NCBI RefSeq assembly: GCF_002954775.1
Contig: NZ_PJME01000057.1
Span: forward strand, 1-54,458
From: Streptomyces geranii
GTDB taxonomy: Bacteria; Actinomycetota; Actinomycetes; Streptomycetales; Streptomycetaceae
Reading direction: 5' to 3'
Length of the DNA: 54,458 bases
Numbering within the stretch: position 1 is the first letter of the stretch; the number at the start of each line of letters is the position of its first letter. The position numbers and the translations under genes were made by a program. The notes beneath the pieces are model-generated. The model worked only from the letters and a program-made list of their open reading frames with translations, searched no databases and had not been told where the DNA came from. Shown piece after piece: positions 24,116 through 33,065 of the stretch.

Positions 24116-25540
24116 TTACCCGTCGCCCGCGTCCTGGTAGGCATTGAGCGCGTCCGCCAACGGGCCGGGAGGCAGCTTCGCCCACTGGGCTACATCCCGC
24201 GGCGGCACCCCGGCGTTCACGGCCGCCACGACAGTGTGCTGCAGGGCCTTGTCGAGCAGGCCGGCGCTGTAACTGAGGATGCGCAGCAGATGCTGGGCCA
24301 CGTCCGCACTCGAACCGGTCTGCGCGCCGCGCAGTTGGATGAGCTGTTCTTCAGCGCTGTTGACGAGGCTGGTGATCTGGGCACGTTGCTCGGCGGACAC
24401 GGTCGAGCGCCACATCGTCCCCGAGCCGGGCGCCTTCTTCTCCTTGCCCAGCACCCGCAGCTGCCCGGCCATGGTGGCGGGCTGGTGTTCCTGGCGCAGC
24501 CACCAGGGGTCGTTGTCGTATCCGGGCGGTCCTCCGGCGCCGCGGCGGATGCGGATGACGGCGCCCATCCAGGAGGTCAGCGGGCCGCCGTAGTCGGTCG
24601 CCGCCAGCGGCCCCAGCCACTCGCGCCCGACCCGCTCACCGAGCCGGCGGCAGAACGCCCCGTCGGCGGGCAGCGCCCGCGGCCGCCCGGCACCACTGTC
24701 CATCCACACCAACTGCGCCATGGCCGGGTCCAGCAGCGCGTCGGCGACGGCCACCACCTCGGGGAAGACGACCGCGTCCCGCCCCACGATCCGCCACCGC
24801 TCCAGATCACCACCGGCGTTGCCGCCCGCGACCTGGTGCAGCCGCCCCGGCCATACCGTTTCCCGCTCCCAGTGCAGAGCCTGCTCCCACCACCGGGCCA
24901 CCACCGCATGCGCCAGCGCGAACACCCTCGCCGGCTCCGCACCAGCGCGTACCGCCCGCCGCGCCACACCCGTCCACCGCCGCTGCGCCGCGGCCACTTC
25001 CGGTACACCCCGCACGTGCAGATACTCCAAGGGCTGGTCGGCGTCCGCGTCCATCAGCCACCGCCCGTGCCGGACACACACCCGCTGCCAGCGCGGCGTG
25101 TACCGCACCACCCGCACGCCTGCACCGGTGCGCCGGGCCGTGCACGGGCGGCAGCCGAAGGCGACCGGCCCGGCGACCGCGCCGCCGGTCCGCCATGCCG
25201 CTGCCGGCACCCCGTCCTTTCCGGCTGGCAGCTTGGCGTCCTCCTGTCCCCAGGACGGCAACGCCCGCGCCAGGACGTCTTCGGTGACGCCGCACAGGTC
25301 TGCCAGGAGCTGCCGTCCGGGCGTGTTCAGCAGCACCTCGGCGTCGGCCCGCGCGCTCCCGCCGTCGTACGCGGGCGGGTAGTTGCGCCACTGCCAGCAC
25401 GACCGCAACGCCTTCGCTTCCATCCCGTAACGGCCTGCGATGCGGCCCATCAGCGACGACGTCGTCTCCCTGCTGAAGGGAGCGATGCGGAATGCCCCGA
25501 CGGGATGCGGATCGCCATCGGTTCCGGGCACGTCGACCAC
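24116..25540 (-). CDS. tniQ: TniQ-family target-selection protein
   Basis: A 474-residue TniQ protein. The N-terminal helices (FSRETTSSLMGRIAGRYGM, then LADLCGVTEDVLARALPSW) and the zinc site CRPC (130-133) with CVRH (155-158) are typical. A DAVVFPEVVAVADALLDP segment is shared almost unchanged with the second TniQ at 28271-30568, showing they are paralogues. TniQ proteins read the target and recruit the TniB ATPase. The GTG at 25540 was chosen from GAGG five bases upstream. A frame open to 25738 overlaps the previous stop as GTGA and would add 66 low-complexity residues, so a coupled longer start is possible. Confidence 0.8.
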   Translation of the reverse strand: MVDVPGTDGDPHPVGAFRIAPFSRETTSSLMGRIAGRYGMEAKALRSCWQWRNYPPAYDGGSARADAEVLLNTPGRQLLADLCGVTEDVLARALPSWGQEDAKLPAGKDGVPAAAWRTGGAVAGPVAFGCRPCTARRTGAGVRVVRYTPRWQRVCVRHGRWLMDADADQPLEYLHVRGVPEVAAAQRRWTGVARRAVRAGAEPARVFALAHAVVARWWEQALHWERETVWPGRLHQVAGGNAGGDLERWRIVGRDAVVFPEVVAVADALLDPAMAQLVWMDSGAGRPRALPADGAFCRRLGERVGREWLGPLAATDYGGPLTSWMGAVIRIRRGAGGPPGYDNDPWWLRQEHQPATMAGQLRVLGKEKKAPGSGTMWRSTVSAEQRAQITSLVNSAEEQLIQLRGAQTGSSADVAQHLLRILSYSAGLLDKALQHTVVAAVNAGVPPRDVAQWAKLPPGPLADALNAYQDAGDG

Positions 25541-25734
25541 TTCGACCTCAGCCTTCTCACGACGATGCGACCTTGCACGACAGCGGCGTCGGACACCGCC
25601 GCCCGATTCCCACCGGGGGAGCGCGCCTCGACTGCCTGCCGGGGCAGCCCACGATGAGCCGATCGCGCCTCTGCTTGTGCGTTCTTCGGGCACAACGCTG
25701 CGCTCAGCAGCACGGTGCGCAGCCGTGGTGAGCG

Positions 25735-27066
25735 TCACCGAGGCGTGGCATGCGCGGTTTCTTCAATACTCAAAACGACAGGCGTGGAGTCACCCTCGTC
25801 CTCCACCTCGCAGTCGGTGATGGTCCAGACGGTCAGATGGGGCCCACTGTCCTGCTGCTCGACGGTGGGGGTTGTCAAAGCAACCTCATTTCTGGCGCTG
25901 AGCCACCACGTGACGCTCTGAGAGCCAGCAGGCGGTGGTGTTTCGGCGGTGGTCCCACGACCAGGCCATTGAGTGATCGCGAAGTCATGATCATCCAGAG
26001 AGTGCTGATCTTCTCGGAAGGGGGCCACCACGATGGCGCAGCACGAGGTCTGCCTGAGAGGCATCAGGCCAGTACGCGTCGTCGGCACAGAGCATCGCCA
26101 CAGCCACGTGACTCCGCGCGGCTCGACGACGGAATCCTCCGGTAGGGAAGCCTGCGCAAAACTCCACCCTGCGAGGAGGGCAGCCAGCGCAGCGTGCCGG
26201 GTTTCTGCTGAAGTCTCTTCGAGGGTTTCCTGCGAGGCGCATTCCGCTGTTGCCTCCATCAGAACGGCATGCGGCCATTGACCACCGCGAAGATCGTCGA
26301 TCCTGCTGTCATCGTCGATCACGATCGTGGTCATCCGAGGCCACTGTGGAGCCCCGCCGATAGGTACGAGCGTGGCCTTCTCGCCGGTGTGTACCTCATT
26401 TGCCCGGTGCACCTTCTGCAAGAGCAGCATGGCCTCTTGCTGCAGCCGTTCTGCTTCACGCAGGAGCTCAGCGCTCGCCCGGTACTGCGCGGCGATCCTT
26501 CGCTCCGCCTCTACCTGCGCGTCTTCCATCGTCTGGAGCTCCTGGCGCGCCCTGGCAAGGAGTTCATCAGCTGCGCGGCGGGCCTGCGCGGTGATCTCCT
26601 GTGCTTCTGCCTGGGCAGCGGACGTCATCAAGCCCGCCTCGGTCCAGTTGTGCAGAACCGAGGCCCACTTCTCGACGTCGTGGCTCACAGGACACGACAT
26701 GGCAGCCGTGCACGGGTCCGAATCCGCCGTCGTGACCTCGACCGTCACTGGGCTCGTTGCGGCGGCCGTCGGGCATACCTCGATCTCGTCAAGAGCCTGC
26801 TCGGCGCCGGGGACACTGTGATCGGCTGCCACGCGCAGCCACCGCTTCGCAGCGACGTAGTTGCCACGCCGGAGATTCTCGTGGCCCAGCGCGTACGCCT
26901 CATGGCCCAGAATCGCGCCATCGACCTGTGACCGCAGCTGAGCACGCTCCTGCTCGCTGCGCCCCTTCAGACGCTTCATGATTGCGGCGAACCTGTCCGC
27001 CTTCTCGGTCGGGTTCGGGGAGAGGGCCTCGTGCCGCTCACCGTCCTGGTGCTGGATGGGGTTCAC
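25735..27066 (-). CDS. Sel1/TPR-like and coiled-coil protein coupled to an ECF sigma factor
   Basis: A 443-residue protein of unknown function. About residues 55-95 look like a Sel1/TPR-type repeat (HENLRRGNYVAAKRWLRVAA). Residues about 140-215 form a coiled coil rich in Ala/Glu/Arg (QEITAQARRAADELLARARQ). The C-terminal half is mixed alpha/beta with unassigned WLWRCSVPTTRTG and TVWTITDCEVEDEG segments. The start overlaps the sigma-factor stop by four bases. It could be a regulator or an effector controlled by the sigma factor; this is inference. It sits between the two tniQ genes. Confidence 0.55.
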   Translation of the reverse strand: MNPIQHQDGERHEALSPNPTEKADRFAAIMKRLKGRSEQERAQLRSQVDGAILGHEAYALGHENLRRGNYVAAKRWLRVAADHSVPGAEQALDEIEVCPTAAATSPVTVEVTTADSDPCTAAMSCPVSHDVEKWASVLHNWTEAGLMTSAAQAEAQEITAQARRAADELLARARQELQTMEDAQVEAERRIAAQYRASAELLREAERLQQEAMLLLQKVHRANEVHTGEKATLVPIGGAPQWPRMTTIVIDDDSRIDDLRGGQWPHAVLMEATAECASQETLEETSAETRHAALAALLAGWSFAQASLPEDSVVEPRGVTWLWRCSVPTTRTGLMPLRQTSCCAIVVAPFREDQHSLDDHDFAITQWPGRGTTAETPPPAGSQSVTWWLSARNEVALTTPTVEQQDSGPHLTVWTITDCEVEDEGDSTPVVLSIEETAHATPR

Positions 27067-27674
27067 CGGTGCGCCTCCTTCGCCGTTTTGACGATCTGGT
27101 AGCCCTCCATGCGGGGTGACTGTCGCAGTTTTTCCAACGCCGTCTTCAGGATCTTCTTCATGTTGTCGATGCCGACTTCCAAGACTTCGGCGCAGTCCTT
27201 CACCGGAAGGTCGGCCACGTACCGCAGTCCCAGAGCCTGCCGCTCACGCTCGGTCAGCTCACGCAGGGCGATACCGAGATCGATACGCCGGACGATGTCG
27301 GCGAGCTCGTCGTGATGCGCTACACCGGCCGCGGCTTCGCCGAGGTCGTCGGCCTCAAGGGTCTCGACCCGCCCAAGGCGGCGAAGGTGGTCATTGAGGC
27401 GACAGCGCGCGATGCGGTACAGCGTTGCCACCGGCTTGGGGTGCGCGGGATGCTCCGGCCACCATGCAAAGAATTCCTCGAAGGCCTGGCTGAGGATCTC
27501 CCCACCGTCGTCCGGACCGGACTTACGGGCCAGGAACCTGAAGACCCCGTCCTCGTGCGTTTCATAGAAGGCGGCGAGCATCGCCTCATCGACTCCTGGG
27601 GCGCTGGAGAACCCCCCGCCGACAGCGACCTGATCGAGACTCAGGATCATGTCTGATTGATTCTGCACGGTCAC
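27063..27674 (-). CDS. ECF-type RNA polymerase sigma factor
   Basis: A 203-residue sigma-70 family protein with region 2 (FYETHEDGVFRFLARKSGPD through ATLYRIARCRLNDHLRR) and region 4 (ALRELTERERQALGLRYVAD, then VKDCAEVLEVGIDNMKKIL). No anti-sigma factor with a zinc motif is adjacent, but a small membrane-anchored protein is encoded immediately upstream and overlaps by ATGA (27671-27674). The downstream coiled-coil gene also overlaps. All three are probably one transcript, inserted between tniQ genes. Confidence 0.85.
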   Translation of the reverse strand: MTVQNQSDMILSLDQVAVGGGFSSAPGVDEAMLAAFYETHEDGVFRFLARKSGPDDGGEILSQAFEEFFAWWPEHPAHPKPVATLYRIARCRLNDHLRRLGRVETLEADDLGEAAAGVAHHDELADIVRRIDLGIALRELTERERQALGLRYVADLPVKDCAEVLEVGIDNMKKILKTALEKLRQSPRMEGYQIVKTAKEAHR

Positions 27675-27979
27675 CGGCGCCGCCTTGCCAGGGCAATGCG
27701 ACCATGAGTACGACTGACGGCCGCCGCGTCCGTCAACCCGCTCCCGGCAGTGTCTTGCCGCTCACGGACGAACCCGGTGCCGGTCAGTGACCACGTCCCG
27801 GCGATACCACCGTGATACACCTGCACCTCCCTGCTGCCGTCGGCGACCTCGGCCACCATTTCCGCCAGCAGCTCCTGCTCCCGCACACGGCGCTTCTCAC
27901 GGGCCGTCTGCACCCGCCTCCACTCCCGTGCCCCGACGGCGATCACCGCAGCCAGGAGCGCGAACACCCCCTCGGGCAC
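27671..27979 (-). CDS. small membrane-anchored protein upstream of sigma factor
   Basis: A 102-residue protein with an N-terminal membrane helix (VFALLAAVIAVGAREW) and a basic cytoplasmic helix (REKRRVREQELLAEMVAEVA), then a beta-rich tail (VQVYHGGIAGTWSLTGTGFV). The GTG at 27979 lies six bases after GGAG; an ATG two codons earlier is possible. It overlaps the sigma gene start by four bases, so it might act as a membrane sensor or anti-sigma-like partner, though no known anti-sigma domain is seen. Confidence 0.5.
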   Translation of the reverse strand: MPEGVFALLAAVIAVGAREWRRVQTAREKRRVREQELLAEMVAEVADGSREVQVYHGGIAGTWSLTGTGFVRERQDTAGSGLTDAAAVSRTHGRIALARRRR

Positions 27980-28270
27980 CAGCATCTCCTGCACCTTCCC
28001 CACCGCCCTGTTCCTTGGCCTCGCTTGCCCTGCACCCCGTTCATCGCGCGAACACCCCTCGACGGGTACCGGTGAATCCAAGATCTTTTCCGTGCGGCAT
28101 CTCACGCCATCAGCAGCGCAGGAAGACACCGTGGCGGCGCGTGCTTGCCGGTGGCTGTCGTGCGCCGGTGAGGGTCGGTACACCGACGCCTTCGGCGGGT
28201 GCGTGGGCGGCGCTGGGCTTCTTGTGCCGGAGCGGCGGTACCGCCTCGGTGTGCGTTCGGGGGCGGTGCT
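27980..28270. other. intergenic between fused tniQ and the sigma operon
   Basis: About 290 bases without a supported gene. It presumably holds the promoter of the leftward sigma-factor operon. Open frames here are GC-rich shadows. Confidence 0.35.
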
Positions 28271-30568
28271 TCATCCGCTGCCGTCCGGTGGGCGGGCGGC
28301 AGCGGCCAGGCGTGTCTGCCAGTACCGGTCGGTTTCGGGCAGGACGGTGTGGCAGATGCGTACCAGCGTGCCGTCCTCACGCCAGCGAAGGAAGCGGCGC
28401 CGGCAGGCCAGGAAGGGTCCCAGGGCCTGGGGAAGGTCCGGCCACGCCTGCCGGGTGCAGGCGATGTGGACGATGGCTTCCAGGATCTGACGCTCGCTGC
28501 GGGGGCGACCGCCCGTATGCCGGGGGGCGGGCAGCACCGGCGCCAGCGTCTGCCAGGCATCGTCACTGATGCGCGGCTGCCACTGCGGTTCCTCGCCGGC
28601 GTGTTCCATCAGCGCCTCGACGAGCCTGCGCTGTCCCGCCGCCAGCCCCCGCGCATGCTGGCAGCGCAGCCACGCCAGGGCCTGTTCGGCGTCCGCGGCG
28701 TCCGGCCACCACTGCACGCCGGGTGGCAGCCCGCGCAGATGGTGGCGGGCAGTCCACCACATGCGCTGCCAGCCGACCGGCCAGGGCGGGTTCCACCGCG
28801 CGTCGAGGACGGCCAGGCGCCGTCCCAGGCGGGTGGGCCGGCCCGCGCGGCGCTGGCGCAGCCGGACACTGGTCAGCCAGGCGCCCAGCGCGAACCCGTC
28901 GACGGCGGTGGGCTGGGACACCGCGAGGTGTCCGTGCCGGGCGGCGTAGGCGCCCGCGACGGCCAGGGCATCGCCGAGGGGACGGCGCCGGCCCGGCCAG
29001 GCGTGGAAACGTTCGACCTCGCCCGTGGTGAGGCCGAGTTCGGCCAGCAGGCGCCGCTGGTCCTCGTGCAGCTGCTGGTAGTGGGCGATCTGGTGGCGCA
29101 GCCATCCCTCCAGCCAGTCGGGCAGCCCGTCCAGGTTGTCCCCGCCGTGCACCGGCCCGTGCTCGCGCACCACGTCCCGGGCGCGGTACCACGCGCGCTG
29201 CCAGTCGACGGGCCACGGCGGATTCCACCACGCGTCCAGTCGTGCAAGCCGCGCCGCCTGTCCCGCGCTCAGCAACGCGGCGACGCTGCGCCGGTAGGCC
29301 AGCCACCGCCCCAGATCGAACCCGTCCCTGATGCCGGTGTCGGTGTGCGCGAGGGCCAGATGACCGGACCGCTCCACCTGCCGGCGGGCATGCTCAAGGC
29401 CTTCGTCGAACAACTGCGCACGCCATCGCTCCAGCCCCTTACCGTGCCCGGCCCGCTGCGGCACCGCGCGCGCCGCCGCCGGCCCTGCGCCGCTCGGCGA
29501 TGCCCCGCCCGCCGGCCGCAGGACCGCTGCGGCCTCCACCGGCTGGTGCGGACCGTGCACCCACCACATTCCCCGTCCCCGCAGCGGCGGCGCCCCGCGC
29601 CGCTCGCGGACCATCGCCGACACCCACAGGGCCAACGCCCCTCCCGGGCCGGCCTCGTCCACCTCCGCCAGCCAGGGCCGCCCCAGACGCGCGCCCAGCA
29701 CGGCCGTGAACTGTTCAGCGCCCGCCCGGTCGCGCAACAGACCCCCCGTGTCCTGCCCGGCCCGTTCCTGCAGCCGCGGATCGAGCAGGGCCTTCGCCAC
29801 CGCGACGACCTCCGGGAAGACCACCGCATCGCGCACCAGCAGCCGCCACTGCTCAAGGCCCCGATCCGCGGTATCCCCACCCCGCCGGACGGCAAGGGCC
29901 ACCAACTGCTCCCGACGCGGCCCCCATACCGCTTCCCGGACCCAGAATTCCTCCCGCTCCCACCAGCCGCACACCACCGCCCGCGCCAGCGCGAACACCT
30001 CCCGCGGTACCGCGCCGGCCGCCTGCGCGGCCCGCGCCACGCGACGCCACCGGCGCTGCGCCCGCTCCAGCTCCCCGCTCAGACCGGTGACCTCGACAAA
30101 CCCCAGCGAATGACCGGCACCCGCCTCCAGCAGCCACCGGTCATGCCGCGCACACAGCCGGCACCACGGCGGCTGGTACACCCACGCCGGCCCCTCACCG
30201 CTGCGCCGGGCCGCACACAGGCCGCATCCGAACACCACCGGCCCCCACGTCAGGGCCCCCATCCTCCACTGCACCCGTCCTCGCCCGTCCCTGCCGGGCA
30301 GCGTCTCAGGGCCCGCCGCCCACGACGGCAGCGCCCGCGCCAGATGCCCTGCCGGTACACGGCACCACCCCGCCAACTGCTGCTGCGCCACCCCATCGAG
30401 CAGCACCTCGCTGTCCGCACGCCCGCGGTCTTTGCGCTGCACCCGGTTCGCCTGCACCCACCCGTCCAGCAGATCAGCGGCCTCCAGCCCGTAGGCGGCC
30501 GCCACCCGGCGCATGAATGACCACGTCGTCTCACCCGCCACGGGCACCACACGCAGGACTCCTCCCAC
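28271..30568 (-). CDS. TniQ fused to helicase-associated domains and a DUF4096-like domain
   Basis: A 765-residue fusion. Residues 1-340 are TniQ, with ETTWSFMRRVAAAYGLEA, zinc pairs CGLC and CRLCARH, and DAVVFPEVVAVAKALLDP. Two helicase-associated (HA) modules follow (about 378-470 and 480-611), each ending in LDxxWNPPWPxxWQR; the helicase at 33197-35845 carries the same module. About 665-745 is the N-terminal HTH of IS5-type transposases (DUF4096-like: ISDDAWQTLAPVLPAP, GRPRSERQILEAIVHIAC, RFLRWREDGTL). The GTG at 30568 follows GGGAGG. Three putative DNA-binding modules on one TniQ suggest a specialised target-reading protein. The catalytic part of an IS5 transposase is absent. Confidence 0.8.
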   Translation of the reverse strand: MGGVLRVVPVAGETTWSFMRRVAAAYGLEAADLLDGWVQANRVQRKDRGRADSEVLLDGVAQQQLAGWCRVPAGHLARALPSWAAGPETLPGRDGRGRVQWRMGALTWGPVVFGCGLCAARRSGEGPAWVYQPPWCRLCARHDRWLLEAGAGHSLGFVEVTGLSGELERAQRRWRRVARAAQAAGAVPREVFALARAVVCGWWEREEFWVREAVWGPRREQLVALAVRRGGDTADRGLEQWRLLVRDAVVFPEVVAVAKALLDPRLQERAGQDTGGLLRDRAGAEQFTAVLGARLGRPWLAEVDEAGPGGALALWVSAMVRERRGAPPLRGRGMWWVHGPHQPVEAAAVLRPAGGASPSGAGPAAARAVPQRAGHGKGLERWRAQLFDEGLEHARRQVERSGHLALAHTDTGIRDGFDLGRWLAYRRSVAALLSAGQAARLARLDAWWNPPWPVDWQRAWYRARDVVREHGPVHGGDNLDGLPDWLEGWLRHQIAHYQQLHEDQRRLLAELGLTTGEVERFHAWPGRRRPLGDALAVAGAYAARHGHLAVSQPTAVDGFALGAWLTSVRLRQRRAGRPTRLGRRLAVLDARWNPPWPVGWQRMWWTARHHLRGLPPGVQWWPDAADAEQALAWLRCQHARGLAAGQRRLVEALMEHAGEEPQWQPRISDDAWQTLAPVLPAPRHTGGRPRSERQILEAIVHIACTRQAWPDLPQALGPFLACRRRFLRWREDGTLVRICHTVLPETDRYWQTRLAAAARPPDGSG

Positions 30569-30814
30569 CCCGGCTGCCTCCCGTCCGCGCCCCCGGCCAA
30601 GGACGCCGGCCGCACCCCGCCCCCTCTCCAGCCGCGAGAGCCGACGCCAGCCGACCGTCTGCGCTCCCAGGTCTCTCACACCAAGCCGCGGCCTGCGGCC
30701 AGTTCCGGCATAGCCACGACGCCACTGCGCACCCTCGGCTACAGGACCTGCCACACCCCAGGCCCGGGGACACCCGTCCGAGAACCCACCGTGGAGCCCC
30801 CTGGTGTTCCTGGG

Positions 30815-30956
30815 CGTAAAACTTGCTTTATCTGCAAGCTTGCTAACCAAGGAAACTCACTGAGTAGAGTTAACTTGCCTCAAATAGCAGCTTGCCTAGT
30901 TAAGGAAAGTTAGCAATCTGAGCAAGTTGTCACGTTGGGTAGTGGCTGGAGTGAAT
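30815..30956. promoter_or_regulatory. A+T-rich promoter region with paired CTTGC repeats
   Basis: This patch is unusually A+T rich. CTTGC occurs at 30822 and 30839 and again at 30874 and 30891, both pairs exactly 17 bases apart, with inverted GCAAG at 30834 and 30922. It lies directly before the AbiE-like operon and upstream of the fused tniQ. It could be an autorepression operator of the AbiEi-like protein or transposase-binding sites at the element end. Confidence 0.5.
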
Positions 30957-32102
30957 ATGGATCCAAAGAGTGACGGGGGGGAGTCGCCGGCGCGGCTCTT
31001 CGATGCGGGTTTGGAGCAGCTGCGCGGTCTCTTCGGCGAGGGCTGGGCGGTCGAGGCGGCTCCCGGCTTCCAGCAGGATCCTTCTGACTGGTACGCGGAC
31101 CGCATGATCGAGATCCGCTCCACCGACATGGGCCACACCACTAGGTACGTGGTGGACCTGAAGTCCTCGCTCACGCCCCGTACCGTCGATACCGAACTTC
31201 TGAGTAAGCTGCGCCTGGTCCGTCAGGTGAACTCGTTCACCTCGCTGCTGGTCATGGCTCCCTGGATCTCTCCCAAGACCCAGGCTCTTCTGCGTACCCA
31301 CGGCATCAGCTACCTGGACCTGACCCGCAACGTGTGGATCCGGGCGGACCGGCCGGCCATCTTCATCTACACCGAGGGCCAGACCCGCTCCCCACGCAGC
31401 GCCTCGCAGTCCTCGCCAGCAGTGACCTTGTCGGGCTCGAAGGCAGAACGCCTGGTGCGCATCCTGGCCGACGTGAGGCCGCCCTACCGGGCCGGCGACC
31501 TTGCAGAGGCGACCGGACTCAGCCTGGCCTACATCTCCCGGCTTCTGGGCGCCCTCGAGGACCAGCTTCTGATCCAGCGTCAGGGCCGCACCATCCACGC
31601 GGTCAACTGGGAGGACCTGCTGCGTGCCCGGGCAGAGCACTCCAACTTGCTCAACCTGAACCCCTACAGCGGCTTCATGGCTCCCAACGGCATCGACTAC
31701 CTGCTCGACCAATTGAAAGACGCCTTTATCTCCCGCCACCTCCTCGCCATCACCGGCTCCTACGCCGCGCGCGAGGTGGCCCCGCTATCCATCGGCGGGC
31801 AGCTCATGATCTACATCCGCCCCGACCACTTCTCCGACGAACTCGTGGACCATCTCGGGCTCCTTGAGGTGAAGCAGCAGGCCGACGTGCTCTTCCTCGA
31901 CGCCCACGACCCGGTGGTCTTCTGGCAATCTCGCATCGTCGGCGGTCTGCGGCACGTGGCGCTCAGCCAGCTCGCCCTCGACTGTCTCAGCGGTCCCGGA
32001 CGCCTGCCGGCCGAAGGCGAAGCCGTCCTGGAGAGCATGGCCGCCCACGAGCAGTGGAGGAACTTGGACATTCACACGATCAAGGACTGGAAGTCCGCCT
32101 AA
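30957..32102 (+). CDS. AbiEi-like winged-helix antitoxin/regulator (type IV TA)
   Basis: A 381-residue protein. Residues about 155-215 form a winged helix (AERLVRILADVRPPYRAGDL, then AEATGLSLAYISRLLGALED). The N-terminal part has strands around TTRYVVDLKSSLTPR and LRTHGISYLDLTRNVWI, and the C-terminus matches AbiEi-type regulators (HVALSQLALDCLSGPGRLP). The ATG at 30957 has GGAG seven bases upstream. The next gene encodes a nucleotidyltransferase and starts 39 bases downstream. In AbiE systems this protein represses the operon and counteracts the toxin non-covalently. Assignment rests on gene order plus fold resemblance. Confidence 0.65.
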   Translation: MDPKSDGGESPARLFDAGLEQLRGLFGEGWAVEAAPGFQQDPSDWYADRMIEIRSTDMGHTTRYVVDLKSSLTPRTVDTELLSKLRLVRQVNSFTSLLVMAPWISPKTQALLRTHGISYLDLTRNVWIRADRPAIFIYTEGQTRSPRSASQSSPAVTLSGSKAERLVRILADVRPPYRAGDLAEATGLSLAYISRLLGALEDQLLIQRQGRTIHAVNWEDLLRARAEHSNLLNLNPYSGFMAPNGIDYLLDQLKDAFISRHLLAITGSYAAREVAPLSIGGQLMIYIRPDHFSDELVDHLGLLEVKQQADVLFLDAHDPVVFWQSRIVGGLRHVALSQLALDCLSGPGRLPAEGEAVLESMAAHEQWRNLDIHTIKDWKSA

Positions 32103-32141
32103 GCTCAGCTGTCCTATGCGGTGAGCAAGGGTGGGGAGACA

Positions 32142-32993
32142 ATGGCCGTAGTTCCTGAAGGTGTGGATGCTCAGCAGCTCCACGTGGTTGCGCGCCGCGT
32201 CCTCCTGGACGGCCTGACCGCCCTCAGCGACCAGCTCGACGCCCTGACAGTCGTCGGCGCGCAGGCCGTCTACCTGCGCACACCCCAGGCGGCCCTGCGG
32301 ACCTCTCCTTTCACCTCGGACGGCGACATCAGCATCGACCCCGACCGCCTGCAGGACGCTCCGCTCCTCGACCAAGCGCTCCAGGAGGCAGGCTTCGAGC
32401 TGTTGCGTGACAACCAGCCCGGTTTGTGGGCGCGGACTCAGCGGATCGGCGACCGAGAGGTTCCGATCGAGTTCGACCTGCTCATGGCCAAGGGACTGGC
32501 GCCCAAGATCGGCAGTCGCAGTGTCAAGATCCCCCCGCACGGTGTGATGTCAGCTCGGTGGGTCCCGGGCCTGGAGGTCGCCGCCGTCGACCGCTCACCC
32601 ATGAACATCACTGGCATCGAGCCGTCTGACACCCGAACGATCACCGTCAACGTCGCCGGCCCCGCCGCTCTCCTGGTGGCCAAGGCCTTCAAAATCAACG
32701 ACCGTCTGAAGCAAGCAGACACTCGCCCCGCACGCCTCACCGACAAGGACGCCGGCGACGTCCTGCGCATCATCCGGGCCATCCCCGTAGCTCAGGTCGC
32801 AGCCTCCTTCACGAGCTTGTGCGAGGATCCCAGAGTCGGCGAGACCACCCGAGAAGGCTTGCAGCTCCTCAAAGACCTCTTCGGCGGACCCGCCACACCT
32901 GGCGTCGACATGGCAGTGCAGGCCCTGAGCGGTGACCTGCCCGAAGCCACGATCCGAGCCCTCGCACCGGCCTACATCTCCCGCCTGATGTGA
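32142..32993 (+). CDS. AbiEii-like nucleotidyltransferase toxin (type IV TA)
   Basis: A 283-residue nucleotidyltransferase of the MNT/AbiEii type. It has LTVVGAQAVYLRT (about 35-47), the metal-binding DGD in FTSDGDISID (57-65), and a later KDAGDVLRIIRA helix typical of AbiEii relatives. Such toxins transfer nucleotides to RNA or protein targets and block growth, including during phage infection. The ATG at 32142 follows GGGGAG and is preferred to the GTG at 32121. Paired with the winged-helix protein just upstream. Confidence 0.75.
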   Translation: MAVVPEGVDAQQLHVVARRVLLDGLTALSDQLDALTVVGAQAVYLRTPQAALRTSPFTSDGDISIDPDRLQDAPLLDQALQEAGFELLRDNQPGLWARTQRIGDREVPIEFDLLMAKGLAPKIGSRSVKIPPHGVMSARWVPGLEVAAVDRSPMNITGIEPSDTRTITVNVAGPAALLVAKAFKINDRLKQADTRPARLTDKDAGDVLRIIRAIPVAQVAASFTSLCEDPRVGETTREGLQLLKDLFGGPATPGVDMAVQALSGDLPEATIRALAPAYISRLM

Positions 32994-33065
32994 CGCACAG
33001 GTTCGCTTGGCGCGCTGGAGCGAGACGCAGCGCCACGGCCCGATGCCGGTGTGCGCACCTGCTGA

